Assembly (NCBI RefSeq): GCF_001895045.1
Contig: NZ_BDAM01000005.1
Coordinates: forward strand, 248,001-312,000
Direction: 5' to 3'
Origin: Rhodococcus coprophilus NBRC 100603
GTDB taxonomy: Bacteria; Actinomycetota; Actinomycetes; Mycobacteriales; Mycobacteriaceae
Length of the DNA: 64,000 bases
The translations under genes were made by a program, and so were the position numbers. The notes under the pieces were generated by a model. That model saw only the letters and a list, made by a program, of their open reading frames with translations, searched no databases and was not told the origin of the DNA. Shown in pieces: positions 16,798-26,475 of the stretch (the stretch's first letter is position 1; every line of letters starts with the position of its first letter).

Positions 16798-17535
16798 ATG
16801 AACTCACCATCGAATTCCTTCGCTGTCGACGTGCGCGGGCTATCGGTTCGCCGCGGACCACACCTCGCGCTCGACAATGTCGACTTCACCGCGCAACGAG
16901 GCTCGATCACCGGACTGCTCGGCCCGTCGGGATGCGGAAAGACCACCCTCATGCGCTCGATCGTGGGCAGCCAGATCGTCGAATCCGGCACCGTGACCGT
17001 GCTCGGTCTCCCCGCAGGGACCGCGGAACTTCGTCGCAAGGTCGGATACGTCACCCAATCGGCGAGCGTGTACCCGGATCTCACCGTCACTGCAAACGTC
17101 GCCTACTTCGCCTCCCTGTACGGCAGGCCGCGCTCCACTGTGAGTGCAACGATCGAGGCGGTGGGTCTGACCAGCCACGCCCGGACGCGCGCGGACGAGT
17201 TGTCCGGCGGCCAACTCGGACGCGTGTCGCTTGCGTGCGCGCTCGTCGGTGATCCCGAGCTCCTGGTGCTAGACGAGCCGACCGTGGGGCTCGATCCGCT
17301 TCTGAGAGTCGAACTCTGGGAACACTTTCGCTCACTTGCACGGCGAGGGGTCACCGTGCTCATGTCCAGCCACGTGATGGACGAGGCCGATCGTTGTGAC
17401 GACCTGCTGTTGCTGCGCGAAGGCCGGCTCGTCGCTCAACTCACCCCCGCGAAATTGCGGGAACAGACCGGAGAAGCTTTCCTCGAGGACGCGTTTCTCC
17501 GGCTGATCCGTACGCGGACGGAGGCACAGTCATGA
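16798..17535 (+). CDS. ABC transporter ATP-binding protein (drug-type, CcmA-like)
   Basis: 245 residues. Walker A is LLGPSGCGKTTLMRS (about 40-54). VGYVTQSASVYPDLTVTANV holds the Q-loop. The signature is DELSGGQLGRVSLACAL, so LSGGQ is intact. Walker B is LLVLDEPTVGLDP, and the switch histidine is in VTVLMSSHVMDEAD. It powers the ABC-2 membrane partner encoded immediately downstream with a 4-base overlap (ATGA). With the TetR gene that follows, it forms a three-gene operon typical of small-molecule or drug efflux. Confidence 0.9.
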   Translation: MNSPSNSFAVDVRGLSVRRGPHLALDNVDFTAQRGSITGLLGPSGCGKTTLMRSIVGSQIVESGTVTVLGLPAGTAELRRKVGYVTQSASVYPDLTVTANVAYFASLYGRPRSTVSATIEAVGLTSHARTRADELSGGQLGRVSLACALVGDPELLVLDEPTVGLDPLLRVELWEHFRSLARRGVTVLMSSHVMDEADRCDDLLLLREGRLVAQLTPAKLREQTGEAFLEDAFLRLIRTRTEAQS

Positions 17536-18287
17536 ATCCCGTTGCGTATGCCGCCACCACCGAACGAATTCTGCGGCAGCTGAAAGCAGATCGGCGCACC
17601 GTCGCCATGATCACCCTGGTGCCGAGTCTCCTGATGATCCTGCTGTACTTCATGTACCAGAACACGCCGGCCGGGCCGGACGGCCGGACCTTGTTCGACC
17701 GCATCGCGATCGTCATGCTCGGGATACTTCCGTTCGTGGTGATGTTCCTGGTCACTTCCATTGCGATGCAACGTGAACGGATCTCCGGAACCTTGGAACG
17801 GATTCTTGCCACACCGCTCGCGAAGATCGACCTTCTCGCCGGATACGGGAGCGCCTTCTCCTCGGCGGCGGTCGTGCAGGCCGGCCTGGCGTGCGTCGTC
17901 GCGTTCGGGCTACTCGGGGTGAGTGCGGAAGGATCCGTTCTCTGGGTGCTGGTGATCGCCATACTGGTGGCGGTGCTCGGCGTCTCGCTCGGGTTGCTGT
18001 GTAGTGCCTTCGCCCGCACCGAGTTCCAGGCCGTGCAATTCATGCCGGTGCTGGTGATTCCGCAGTTCCTGCTGTGCGGCCTGCTCGTCCCCCGGGCAGA
18101 TCTCCCGGACTGGCTCCGCTGGGCCAGCAACGTCCTTCCCCTCAGCTACGCGGTCGAAGCGTTGCAACAAGTCGCCGACCATCCGGGAACGACCGGGTTG
18201 ATGATCCGCGACCTGATCGTCGTCGCCGGCTTCGTCGCGGTGGGGTTGGCACTCGGGGCGGCGACACTTCGTCGCCGTACAGCGTGA
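17532..18287 (+). CDS. ABC-2 type permease
   Basis: 251 residues with about six membrane segments, among them MITLVPSLLMILLYFMY, IVMLGILPFVVMFLVTS and AFGLLGVSAEGSVLWVLV. The segment MQRERISGTLERILATPL between helices 2 and 3 is the conserved coupling region of ABC-2 permeases, and FMPVLVIPQFLLCGLLVP with VLPLSYAVEAL are late signatures of the same family. It pairs with the ATPase upstream (overlap ATGA) and overlaps the following TetR start by 4 bases (GTGA). Drug or lipid export is the usual role. Confidence 0.9.
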   Translation: MNPVAYAATTERILRQLKADRRTVAMITLVPSLLMILLYFMYQNTPAGPDGRTLFDRIAIVMLGILPFVVMFLVTSIAMQRERISGTLERILATPLAKIDLLAGYGSAFSSAAVVQAGLACVVAFGLLGVSAEGSVLWVLVIAILVAVLGVSLGLLCSAFARTEFQAVQFMPVLVIPQFLLCGLLVPRADLPDWLRWASNVLPLSYAVEALQQVADHPGTTGLMIRDLIVVAGFVAVGLALGAATLRRRTA

Positions 18288-18877
18288 GCCCCCGGCCGGG
18301 CCGGCGGCCGGGACGCTCCGGTGCGCGCGAAACGATCCTGGGCACCGCACGGGAGATGTTCGCGGCCAACGGATTCGAGAGAACTACCATTCGGGCGGTT
18401 GCGAAACGAGCCGATGTCGACCCTGCCCTCGTTCACCACTACTTCGGTTCCAAGGTCGACCTCTTCACCGCGTCGATCGCTCTTCCGGTCGATCCCCGCG
18501 AGGTCCTCGCACCCGTGTACGAAGCTCCCCTCGAGGACCTCGGCTGCGCCCTCGCCACTGCGCTCCTCGCGGTGTGGGACTCACCGCACCGCGATGCCGC
18601 AGTCGCGATGTTCCGCTCCGAGATCGCGGGCGGTGACAGCGGACTGATCCGGACTTTCCTGCTCGAGGTCGCCCTCGACCCGCTCGTCGCCCGCATCGAC
18701 CGGCCCGCCGGAACCGGCCGGTTGCGTGCGGAGTTCGTGGCAACCCAGATGACCGGCATCATGCTCGTGCGGTACGTGCTGGCCTTCGAACCCCTGGCGT
18801 CTCTGCCTTCGGAGCAGGTTGTCGAGGTCATCGCTCCGACGCTGCAGCGCTATTTCACAGGCGAACTGCCCGGCTGA
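18284..18877 (+). CDS. TetR-family regulator of the ABC-2 operon
   Basis: 197 residues from a GTG that overlaps the permease stop (GTGA). An N-terminal Arg/Pro-rich stretch precedes the helix-turn-helix TTIRAVAKRADVDPALVHHYFGSKVDLF (about 38-65). The C-terminal domain, with VATQMTGIMLVRYVLAFEPL, is the TetR_C type often seen beside ABC exporters in actinobacteria. It presumably represses this three-gene operon and responds to the exported compound. No convincing longer start was found. Confidence 0.85.
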   Translation: MSPRPGRRPGRSGARETILGTAREMFAANGFERTTIRAVAKRADVDPALVHHYFGSKVDLFTASIALPVDPREVLAPVYEAPLEDLGCALATALLAVWDSPHRDAAVAMFRSEIAGGDSGLIRTFLLEVALDPLVARIDRPAGTGRLRAEFVATQMTGIMLVRYVLAFEPLASLPSEQVVEVIAPTLQRYFTGELPG

Positions 18878-19047
18878 CCATTCCGAACGAACCCGTCCCG
18901 CTGGAGATCATGACGAGCCGGGGTGACGTCGAGGCGTGAAGCGACGGCAGGAACGCGTGGACACCGGCGTTGTCGACGAGACGTCGAGACCGGTGCCAAA
19001 CCGGGAGGTGGACGGCATCGCCGGCGCGACAGCGACCCCGCGACCTC

Positions 19048-19818
19048 CTAGCCGGTGTGCTCGCGCAGGTATGCGATGTCGTCGGCGATACCGGCGCCGG
19101 GCGTCTCGAGGACGACCGGCGCACCGGCCGCTTCGGCGATCGCGACGAGCACCTGTGGGTCGATGGTGCCGTCCGCGAGGTTCGCGTGCCGGTCTCGTGC
19201 CGAATCGAATTCGTCCCGCGAATTGTTCAGATGCACCAGGTCGATTCGTCCGGTGACGGCCTTGACCCGATCGACGACATCGGCGAGATCTTCGCCCGCT
19301 GCCCAGGCATGGCACGTGTCGAGGCAGAAGCCCGCACCGTAGTCGCCGATCGCGTCCCACAACCGGCCGATCGCGTCGACGTACCGCGCCATCGCGAAAT
19401 CGCCACCCGCCGTGTTCTCGACGAGGATCGGAACGGCGAACCCGCCCTTGTCCTCCTGACGTTCGAACAGCTTCCGCCAGTTCTCGACGCCCGCCGCGAC
19501 ATTCTCGCCGTCACGCACGTGCCCCCCGTGCACCACCAGACCGAACGCCCCGATCTTCGACGCGGCGTCGGCATGTTCGGCGACGGCCTTCCGGGACGGC
19601 ATCCGCAACCGATTGTTGAGGCTCGCCACGTTGACCACGTACGGCGAATGCACCACCACGTCGATGTCGGAGGCGAGAATCTGATCCTTCCGCGGGTGCT
19701 CACCCGGGGTGTCCCATTTCTGCGGGTCCGAGAGGAACAGCTGCACCAGGTCGGCGCCGAGCCGTTCACCCTGCCCGATGGGGTCGTCGTCCTGACGGAC
19801 GTGCGCGCCTATCCGCAT
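19048..19818 (-). CDS. nfo: Deoxyribonuclease IV (AP endonuclease, Nfo family)
   Basis: 256 residues, starting MRIGAHVR. The metal-binding sites of the family are all visible: VVHSPYVVNVA, VVHGGH (about 95-100), ILVENTAGG, CLDTCHAWAAG, HLNNSRDEFDSARDRHANL and VVLETPG at the end. It cleaves DNA 5' to abasic sites with a three-zinc centre in base-excision repair. The gene stands alone on the minus strand, divergent from the SDR gene. Confidence 0.92.
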   Translation of the reverse strand: MRIGAHVRQDDDPIGQGERLGADLVQLFLSDPQKWDTPGEHPRKDQILASDIDVVVHSPYVVNVASLNNRLRMPSRKAVAEHADAASKIGAFGLVVHGGHVRDGENVAAGVENWRKLFERQEDKGGFAVPILVENTAGGDFAMARYVDAIGRLWDAIGDYGAGFCLDTCHAWAAGEDLADVVDRVKAVTGRIDLVHLNNSRDEFDSARDRHANLADGTIDPQVLVAIAEAAGAPVVLETPGAGIADDIAYLREHTG

Positions 19819-19965
19819 GGACCAAGCGTAGGGGAGCTTCCCGGTCACCGGGACCGCAATGCCGCGCCGGGTCGCGGGATCTGCTTGATTCGGGTCGACC
19901 CGCGACCGCCGAGGGGCAGCAGCGCCTTCGACGAATCCGACCGGTCGCCGACGACGGGAGATCTC

Positions 19966-20727
19966 ATGGGGAAGCTGGACGGCAAGGTTGCGCTGATCAC
20001 GGGTGCCGGGCAAGGAATCGGTCAGGGCGTCGCGCTGGCGATGGCTCGCGAAGGAGCGGCGATCGCGGTGACCGGCCGCACCGAGAGCAAGCTCGACGAC
20101 ACCGTCCGGCAGATCCGGGAGATCGGGGGCACAGCAGAGCCTCTCACGTGCGACATCGCCGACCTCGACCAGATCACAGCCACGGTGGAGCGGACGGCGG
20201 AGTTGCTCGGCGGCGTCGACATCCTCGTCAACAACGCCAGTCTCAACCCGCTCGGACCGGTCCTCGACCTGACCGCGAAGCTGATGGAGAACGCCTACCG
20301 CAGCGGGCCGATCGCGGCGCTGCATGCGATGCAGACGGTCCACCCCATCATGAAGGCGCGCGGCGGGGGCTCGATCGTCAACATGGTCACCTCCGCGGCC
20401 GTGCGCTGGGACATGTCCGGATACGGCGGGTACGCCTCGGTCAAGGAGGCATTGAGGTCGTTGACCCGGGCCGCCGCATCCGAATGGGGTGTCGACGGTA
20501 TCCGGGTCAACGCCGTCGCCCCCCACGCCATGTCGCCGGGATTGGCGTGGTGGACGGAGAACCGCCCCGAGGAGGCCGCGGAGTTCGTCGCGACCATCCC
20601 GCTGCGGCGCATCGGCGACTGCGAGGAAGACATCGGTCGCGCTGTCGCGTGGATCGTCAGCGACGACGCCCGCTATCTGACCGGCGCGACGGTCCCGCTC
20701 GACGGGGGTCAGGCACGCTGGGCCTGA
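19966..20727 (+). CDS. SDR-family oxidoreductase
   Basis: 253 residues, a classical short-chain dehydrogenase. The cofactor loop is TGAGQGIGQG (about 12-21), NNAS follows strand 4, and the catalytic set is the Ser in NMVTSAA with Tyr and Lys in GYASVKEAL. The C-terminus has the usual GATVPLDGGQ. The ATG at 19966 has GGGAG 10 bases upstream. The arginine after strand 2 (TGRTES) suggests NADP(H), though this is not decisive. The substrate is unknown and the neighbours do not suggest one. Confidence 0.88.
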   Translation: MGKLDGKVALITGAGQGIGQGVALAMAREGAAIAVTGRTESKLDDTVRQIREIGGTAEPLTCDIADLDQITATVERTAELLGGVDILVNNASLNPLGPVLDLTAKLMENAYRSGPIAALHAMQTVHPIMKARGGGSIVNMVTSAAVRWDMSGYGGYASVKEALRSLTRAAASEWGVDGIRVNAVAPHAMSPGLAWWTENRPEEAAEFVATIPLRRIGDCEEDIGRAVAWIVSDDARYLTGATVPLDGGQARWA

Positions 20728-20836
20728 CCCGCCGACTGTCCACGGTCGTGGTGGCTGCGCACCCGGCGGTTCCCTGAAAAGGGGATCAGGGTCCTCCCCG
20801 ATGGTGCAAGAGGGGGGAGCCGAGGAAGATGGTCAC

Positions 20837-21598
20837 ATGCCATCGCACTCGGCTCCCGCAGCCCGATCCCAGGATCTCAAGAAAATCTATGGAACCGGCG
20901 AAACCGCCGTTCACGCACTCGACGGTGTCACGGTGGAATTCGCCACCGGCGAGTTCACCGCCATCATGGGCCCGTCCGGATCGGGCAAGTCGACATTGAT
21001 GCATTGCCTGGCCGGTCTCGACAGCGCGACTTCCGGACAGGTGTTCATCGGCGATACCGATCTGACCAGCCTGTCCGACAAGGAGATGACGCAGTTGCGG
21101 CGCGACCGCGTCGGCTTCGTCTTCCAGGCGTTCAATCTCGTTCCCACGCTCACCGCGCTCGAGAACATCACGCTGCCCGTCGACATCGCCGGACGGAAGG
21201 TCGATAAGGACTGGCTGGACACGGTCGTCGGGCGCCTCGGCCTCGGCGACCGGCTCGGTCACCGGCCGGGTGAGCTGTCGGGTGGGCAGCAGCAGCGCGT
21301 CGCGTGCGCGCGCGCACTGGTCGGCCGTCCCGAAATCATCTTCGGTGACGAGCCGACCGGCAACCTGGACTCGCGTTCGTCCGGCGAGGTGATGTCCATC
21401 CTGCGCGCCTCGGTGGACGAGTTCGGTCAGACGGTCGTGATCGTCACGCACGACCCGCGTGCCGCGGGATACGCCGATCGCGTCGTGTTCCTCTCCGACG
21501 GCAGTGTCGTCGACGAGATGCGCGACCCGACCGCCGACTCGGTCCTGGATCGCATGAAGCAGTTCGATCCCGCCGCCATGTCACCTCTGGCGAAGTAG
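20837..21598 (+). CDS. ABC transporter ATP-binding protein (MacB/LolD type)
   Basis: About 253 residues. Walker A is [15 protein letters not shown], the Q-loop is in [18 protein letters not shown], the signature is [16 protein letters not shown], Walker B is [13 protein letters not shown], and the switch histidine is in [10 protein letters not shown]. FQxFNL and EPTGNLD mark the MacB/LolD/FtsE-like group, which works with FtsX-type permeases; such a permease is encoded next. The ATG at 20837 has GAGGAAG about 9 bases upstream. Confidence 0.9.
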   Translation: MPSHSAPAARSQDLKKIYGTGETAVHALDGVTVEFATGEFTAIMGPSGSGKSTLMHCLAGLDSATSGQVFIGDTDLTSLSDKEMTQLRRDRVGFVFQAFNLVPTLTALENITLPVDIAGRKVDKDWLDTVVGRLGLGDRLGHRPGELSGGQQQRVACARALVGRPEIIFGDEPTGNLDSRSSGEVMSILRASVDEFGQTVVIVTHDPRAAGYADRVVFLSDGSVVDEMRDPTADSVLDRMKQFDPAAMSPLAK

Positions 21599-21611
21599 GA
21601 GCGATCCGAGC

Positions 21612-24137
21612 ATGAGTGGAAATCCCATTCGCAAGGTGGCTCTGCGCAACCTTGCCGCCCACAAGGTGCGGCTCGCGCTGACCGTGCTGTCGGTCGTACT
21701 GGGCACGGCCTTCATCACCGGTTCGTTCGTCTTCACCGATACGTTGCAGCGCACGTTCGACGGGATCTTCGGCGACGTCGCAAAGGGCGTCGACGTTCGC
21801 GTCAGCACGGAGGAATCCGGTTCGAGCGGCGTGCCTGTCGAGGACATCGCGACGGTCGAGGCGCTTCCCGCCGTCGGCCGAACCAGCCCGTACATCGGCG
21901 GTACCCTCGTCCTTCTCGGCTCCGACGGTGCCGCGATCCAGACCGGGGGCGCCCCGGTGGAGGGGTACGCCTACTTCCCGCCCGAGGAATTCGTCGGCGA
22001 ACCGCGGGAGTTCATCGAGGGCACCCCGCCGCTCGAAGACGGCCAGATCGCGCTCAACGCCAGCGCCGCCGAGCGCGGTGGCCTCACGGTCGGAGGTCAG
22101 ACGTCGATCCTCTCCATCGCGCAGGGCATGGTTCCCGTGACGGTGAGCGGTATCTACAACCTCGAGACCGACACCGGCGGGTACGTCGGGGCGATGTTCA
22201 CCGAATCTCAGGCGTCGACGCTGTTCACCGACGGCCGACACGTCGAATTCCTGAACATCGCGGGCGACGGCTCCCTGTCCCCGGAGGCACTGCGGGACGA
22301 GGTCGCGGCGGCTCTTCCCGACCTGAAGGTGCAGACCGGAGCCGAAGTCACCGAGGAGACGAAGTCCCAGGTCTCGGAAGCGCTGAACTTCCTCAACTAC
22401 TTCCTGCTCGCGTTCGGTGCGATCGCGTTGCTGGTGGGAACGTTCATCATCTACAACACCTTCTCCATGATCGTCGCGCAGCGACTCCGCGAACTTGCGC
22501 TGCTCCGAGCCATCGGGGCGAGCCGCAAGCAGGTCGGCCGCTCCGTCACGCTGGAGGCGCTCGTCGTCGGACTGATCGGCAGCGTCATCGGTATCGCGGC
22601 GGGCGTCGCCCTCGCCTACGGCCTGCGTGCCGCTCTGAACGCCGCGGATCTGGGGTTGCCGTCGGGTCCGTTGCAGTTGGCGCCGCGGACGGTCGTCGTC
22701 GCCCTGCTCGTCGGGATTGTCGTCACCGCGGTCAGCGCCTATGCCCCGGCACGTCGCGCGACACGGGTGCCGCCCGTCGCCGCGATGCGGGAGGAGTCCA
22801 CCGGGACCGTCGAAGGCCTGCGGGTGCGGACGATCGCGGGCGTGGTCGCGGCCGTCGTCGGTGTCGTGCTCGTCGTGTTCGGTGCACAGGGCACCGGTGG
22901 AGGTGCGGCCTCCGCCGTGGGCGGTGGAGCATTCCTGCTCGTCGTCGCGGTCATGCTCGCCGCACCGGCGCTGTCGCGGCCCGTCGTCGGTGCTCTCGGT
23001 GGGGTGTTCGCGCGCCCGTTCGGCGCCGTCGGGCGACTTGCGCGCACCAACGCGACCCGCAACCCGCGCCGCACCGCGGCCACCGCATTCGCTCTCACTC
23101 TGGGCCTGATGCTCGTGTCCGTGATCGGTGTCTTCGGCTCGTCGGCGAAGGCCAGCGTGGACGCTGCCGTCGACAACGGTGTCCAAGCCGACTTCATGCT
23201 CACCGGACCCCAAGGGTTCGGCGTTCCGCTCCCTGCGGCCGACGCGGCGGAACGGGTCGAAGGTGTCGTCGAGGTGGTGCCGGTCCACGGTGTGCGGGCG
23301 AACGTCGGCGGGGACGACGGTTTCGGCACGTCGGCGACGGGCGTGCTCGACGACGTGATCGATTTGCAGATGGTGGACGGCGCGCCGGGGGCCACGGGCA
23401 ACGAAATGCTCGTGAACCAGAGCACCGCGAGTGAGAAGGGCTGGACGGTCGGCTCGACGATCCCCGTCACGAGTCGTGACGGCGATACCGTGGATGCGAC
23501 CGTCGCCGGTGTCTACGTCGACAGCCAGATCATCGGCCCCTGGGTGATGTCCCAGCAGATCTACGAGCAGTTCACACCCCCGGCGACCCGGTCGGCGATC
23601 GTCGTGCTGATGAACACCGCGGATGGAGCGGACCCGAGTGCCGTGCGGTCCGGCCTCGAGGCCGCCACCAAGGAATTCGTGATCGTCCAGGTCCTCGACC
23701 GTGAACAGTTCAAGGGCCAGCAGGCACAGCAGATCGATACGGTGCTCGCCATCCTGTACGGGCTGCTCGCTCTCGCTGTGGTCATCGCGATCCTCGGCAT
23801 CGTCAACACCCTGGCGCTGTCGGTGGTCGAACGGCGACGTGAGATCGGCATGCTGCGTGCGGTGGGGATGCAACGAGGCCAGGTACGGCGCACCATTTAT
23901 CTCGAGTCCCTGCTGATCGCGGTGTTCGGTGCGATCGTCGGGGTGATTCTCGGACTCTCCTTCGGCTGGGCGTTCGTACGGACGCTCGCCGACCAGGGAC
24001 TCGACATCATCTCGGTGCCGTGGTCGCAGGTCGTAGGCATGCTGATCGCATCCGGTGTGATCGGCGTGCTGGCAGCCCTGTGGCCGGGTAATCGTGCGGC
24101 GAAGACACCTCCCCTGGAGGCGATCTCGGACCTCTGA
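21612..24137 (+). CDS. FtsX-like ABC permease, large two-module form
   Basis: 841 residues. One membrane segment near residues 18-40, then an extracellular MacB-type periplasmic-like domain, three helices around 265-375 (an FtsX domain including QRLRELALLRAIGASRKQV), two hydrophobic stretches around 405-460, a second long extracellular segment, and a second FtsX domain at the end with ERRREIGMLRAVGMQRGQV. This duplicated layout is common in actinobacterial MacB-like systems, which extrude peptides or move lipids by mechanotransmission. It forms an operon with the ATPase 13 bases upstream. A strong hairpin follows its stop. Confidence 0.9.
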   Translation: MSGNPIRKVALRNLAAHKVRLALTVLSVVLGTAFITGSFVFTDTLQRTFDGIFGDVAKGVDVRVSTEESGSSGVPVEDIATVEALPAVGRTSPYIGGTLVLLGSDGAAIQTGGAPVEGYAYFPPEEFVGEPREFIEGTPPLEDGQIALNASAAERGGLTVGGQTSILSIAQGMVPVTVSGIYNLETDTGGYVGAMFTESQASTLFTDGRHVEFLNIAGDGSLSPEALRDEVAAALPDLKVQTGAEVTEETKSQVSEALNFLNYFLLAFGAIALLVGTFIIYNTFSMIVAQRLRELALLRAIGASRKQVGRSVTLEALVVGLIGSVIGIAAGVALAYGLRAALNAADLGLPSGPLQLAPRTVVVALLVGIVVTAVSAYAPARRATRVPPVAAMREESTGTVEGLRVRTIAGVVAAVVGVVLVVFGAQGTGGGAASAVGGGAFLLVVAVMLAAPALSRPVVGALGGVFARPFGAVGRLARTNATRNPRRTAATAFALTLGLMLVSVIGVFGSSAKASVDAAVDNGVQADFMLTGPQGFGVPLPAADAAERVEGVVEVVPVHGVRANVGGDDGFGTSATGVLDDVIDLQMVDGAPGATGNEMLVNQSTASEKGWTVGSTIPVTSRDGDTVDATVAGVYVDSQIIGPWVMSQQIYEQFTPPATRSAIVVLMNTADGADPSAVRSGLEAATKEFVIVQVLDREQFKGQQAQQIDTVLAILYGLLALAVVIAILGIVNTLALSVVERRREIGMLRAVGMQRGQVRRTIYLESLLIAVFGAIVGVILGLSFGWAFVRTLADQGLDIISVPWSQVVGMLIASGVIGVLAALWPGNRAAKTPPLEAISDL

Positions 24138-24170
24138 TCGGGAACACTCCACAGTCTTCCCTTTCATCCA

Positions 24171-24213
24171 CAGCGGCCGGCCCGGCGGAGAAACTCCGCC
24201 GGGCCGGCCGCTG
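24171..24213. terminator. Terminator after the MacB-like permease
   Basis: A 20-bp perfect GC-rich stem (24171-24190 with 24194-24213) and an AAA loop, 33 bases after the permease stop. There is no T-run, as usual in actinobacteria. Confidence 0.9.
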
Positions 24214-24249
24214 CTCTGTCCCTAAGCTGCGCGGCAGGGGGTGGAGAGG

Positions 24250-25860
24250 ATGAACCTGCACGACCTCGTACGGTGGAATCCCGACGCGCTGAACGACTTC
24301 GAAAACGAACTGGGCCGGTGCGCCGCTCGCGTCGAAGGTGTGCGTGAAGCAGTGACCACGCAATCGGACTGTGGGGGCCGCTGGCGCGGTGACACGCACG
24401 AATCCGCCGCGAGTGCTTTCGTCGCGTACGCCACGGCGATTGCAGACCAACGAGATTCGATCCGCCGCGTGCAGGAGTGCGCCATCCTGGTCGCACCGGC
24501 ACTGCGCATGCTGCATGCCGAGCTGGACGCGACGCGCACGGCTGCGGCCGCGAGTGGTTTCGTCGTCACCGACGACGGAACCGTCCAGCCGATGTCCGGC
24601 GTCTCCGCAGCACCCGCCGACCGGGCCGGGATCCAAGCACGGGTGGCGGCACTGCTCGCGCGCGCCACGGAACTCGACGACGAGGCAGCGGCCACGCTCT
24701 CGCGCGAACTCGACGAGCACCACCCCGCAGGGCAGGAGCAGTGGCTGTGGCCCGATGGCACCCGAACGAAGCCTGCCCACCTGCCCGCGACGCCCGAACC
24801 GGGTACTCCGGCCGACGCGGTGGCGCAGTGGTGGCGCGCTCTGGACGAGCGGGACCGCACCGCACTCCTGGCGGGACGGCCGGGCGCGATCGGTGCGCTG
24901 GACGGCATCCCGGCCGGGGCTCGCGACGCGGCGAACCGTGCGCTGCTCGACGTCGAGCGACGACGACTGGAAGAGGTCGCGGCGCGATTGCGGCTCGAAC
25001 TCGAAGGCAACCTGTTCGGCGGCCTGTTCACCGCCGCGGACGCCGGACTCGAACAGACGGACAAGAAGCTTGCGGCGCTCGATGCGCTCGACGAGGTGCT
25101 CGCGCGAGACGACAGGTATCTCCTCTCCCTCGACCTGTCGGGCCGAGAGGCGATGGCGGCGGTTGCGGTCGGGAACGTCGACCACGCCGAACACGTCGCG
25201 GTGTTCGTGCCGGGTGCCGGTTCCACACTCCAGGGCGGTCTCGGCGGGTACGACACACAGGTCTCGGCGCTGCGCGACGAAGCGCATCGCCATCTCGGCG
25301 ACACTTCCGGTCCCGGCAGCTCGGTCGCCGCTGTCACATGGCTGGATTATCAGGCGCCGCAATGGGGTTGGGGACTCGCGTACACCGAGCGCAGCCCTGT
25401 CTCCGACCTCGCCGCGCAGATCGCTGCCCCGCGTCTTTCGGGTTTCCTCGACGGACTGGCAGCCTCCCGCGACGGCGACCCCGACGTCACCGTCGTGGGG
25501 CATTCCTACGGCGCCCTGGTCGCGGGCCTCGCGCTCCGGCAGGGCGCCGACGCCGATGCCGCGGTATTCCTCGGAGCACCCGGAATCGGCACCGACGACG
25601 TGCGCGAACTCGGATTGCCGGTAGGCGCAGCGTTTCTCGTCGAGGCCCGGCGCGACGCGTTCGCCGACGTCGGGACGTTCAGCGGTGACCCGAGCTTCCT
25701 CGACGGTCTGACCCACCTCCCGTCGGGAGAGGGGACATCGGCCACCGGTGAGCCGCTCACGGCAATCACCGGGCACAGCTCCTATCTCCAGCCCGGATCG
25801 ACGAGTTCCTACCAAGTCGCAGCGGTGGTCGCCGGTGCCGCAGGACGGAGTGCAGCATGA
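24250..25860 (+). CDS. DUF1023 alpha/beta hydrolase with WXG100-like N-terminal region
   Basis: About 536 residues. Residues 1-100 are helical, with WRGDTHESAASAF in the middle, which resembles the WxG hairpin of type VII secretion-related proteins. A second helical stretch (about 200-290) precedes the catalytic part, which starts HVAVFVPGAGSTLQGG and carries the nucleophile elbow VVGHSYGAL with Ser419. A C-terminal ITGHSSYL holds a likely catalytic histidine. No signal peptide is visible. Such proteins in Rhodococcus and Mycobacterium may be surface or secreted esterases. Its stop overlaps the next start (ATGA), giving coupling to a lipoprotein gene. A GTG at 24241 is an alternative start. 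Confidence 0.8.
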   Translation: MNLHDLVRWNPDALNDFENELGRCAARVEGVREAVTTQSDCGGRWRGDTHESAASAFVAYATAIADQRDSIRRVQECAILVAPALRMLHAELDATRTAAAASGFVVTDDGTVQPMSGVSAAPADRAGIQARVAALLARATELDDEAAATLSRELDEHHPAGQEQWLWPDGTRTKPAHLPATPEPGTPADAVAQWWRALDERDRTALLAGRPGAIGALDGIPAGARDAANRALLDVERRRLEEVAARLRLELEGNLFGGLFTAADAGLEQTDKKLAALDALDEVLARDDRYLLSLDLSGREAMAAVAVGNVDHAEHVAVFVPGAGSTLQGGLGGYDTQVSALRDEAHRHLGDTSGPGSSVAAVTWLDYQAPQWGWGLAYTERSPVSDLAAQIAAPRLSGFLDGLAASRDGDPDVTVVGHSYGALVAGLALRQGADADAAVFLGAPGIGTDDVRELGLPVGAAFLVEARRDAFADVGTFSGDPSFLDGLTHLPSGEGTSATGEPLTAITGHSSYLQPGSTSSYQVAAVVAGAAGRSAA

Positions 25861-26378
25861 CCCGGGCCACCCGCGACCGCACGCGGCGCACCGGAATCGG
25901 GGTGAGTGCCCTGATCGCCGTCCTCGCCGTCCTCGCCGCCCTGTCCGGCTGCGGACCACGCCCGGTACCCGTCGCGAAACCGGAACCGGTCGCCTCGACC
26001 AGCCGCGGCGCCGTCGAGTTCTACAGCGGAGTCCAGCACGACATCCTCACCGCGCTGTCCGCCGAGTTCCCCGGCGTGCGCTTCACACAGAGGTTCGCGA
26101 GGTCCTCCGCCGGGTGCACGTTGCCCGACGGCGCCGCAGGCACGCTCGTGCACCTGCCCATCTACGGTTCGGATATGCCGGTGCCCGCCGACGCGCTGAG
26201 CCGCGCGAGTGCCGTCTTCGAGAAGGTCGCGGCGCGTGCGGGATTCCACGAACCACTCGTGATGCCACCCGACGTAGGTTTCGCCTTCCGCATGTTCGCC
26301 GAAGACGGTTCGTACATCACCTTCGGGAGCTACGTCGCCTCGACGGTAGCGGTCACCACTGGTTGTTACCGGGAGTGA
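25857..26378 (+). CDS. LppA-like lipoprotein
   Basis: 173 residues. A basic N-terminus, the hydrophobic segment GIGVSALIAVLAVLAAL, and the lipobox LSGC at residues 29-32 predict a membrane-anchored lipoprotein. The mature part has SAGCTLPDGAAG, and a C-terminal FAFRMFAEDGSYITFGSY then VTTGCY, which resemble the mycobacterial LppA family with its C-terminal TGDCF. Two cysteines could form a disulphide. Start overlaps the DUF1023 hydrolase stop, so the two are likely made together at the cell envelope. Function unknown. Confidence 0.75.
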   Translation: MTRATRDRTRRTGIGVSALIAVLAVLAALSGCGPRPVPVAKPEPVASTSRGAVEFYSGVQHDILTALSAEFPGVRFTQRFARSSAGCTLPDGAAGTLVHLPIYGSDMPVPADALSRASAVFEKVAARAGFHEPLVMPPDVGFAFRMFAEDGSYITFGSYVASTVAVTTGCYRE

Positions 26379-26475
26379 CGCGCGGGGTGGGTTGTCCCGA
26401 GATCCGCCCGTCCGGTCGGTTACGCTCGTGCTTTCCGTGCTGCCAAGCTGTGAGTCGGCGAGGGGACAGAGACAT

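Noticed and set aside
18878-19047. 170-base gap after the TetR gene, checked for a gene remnant
   Set aside because: Short frames give no recognisable motif; only an imperfect repeat (GACACCGG and CCGGTGCC) is seen.
21444-24167. A long minus-strand frame (about 900 codons) opposite the FtsX-like permease
   Set aside because: Antisense shadow of a well-supported permease; low-complexity Arg/His/Asp composition and no family pattern.
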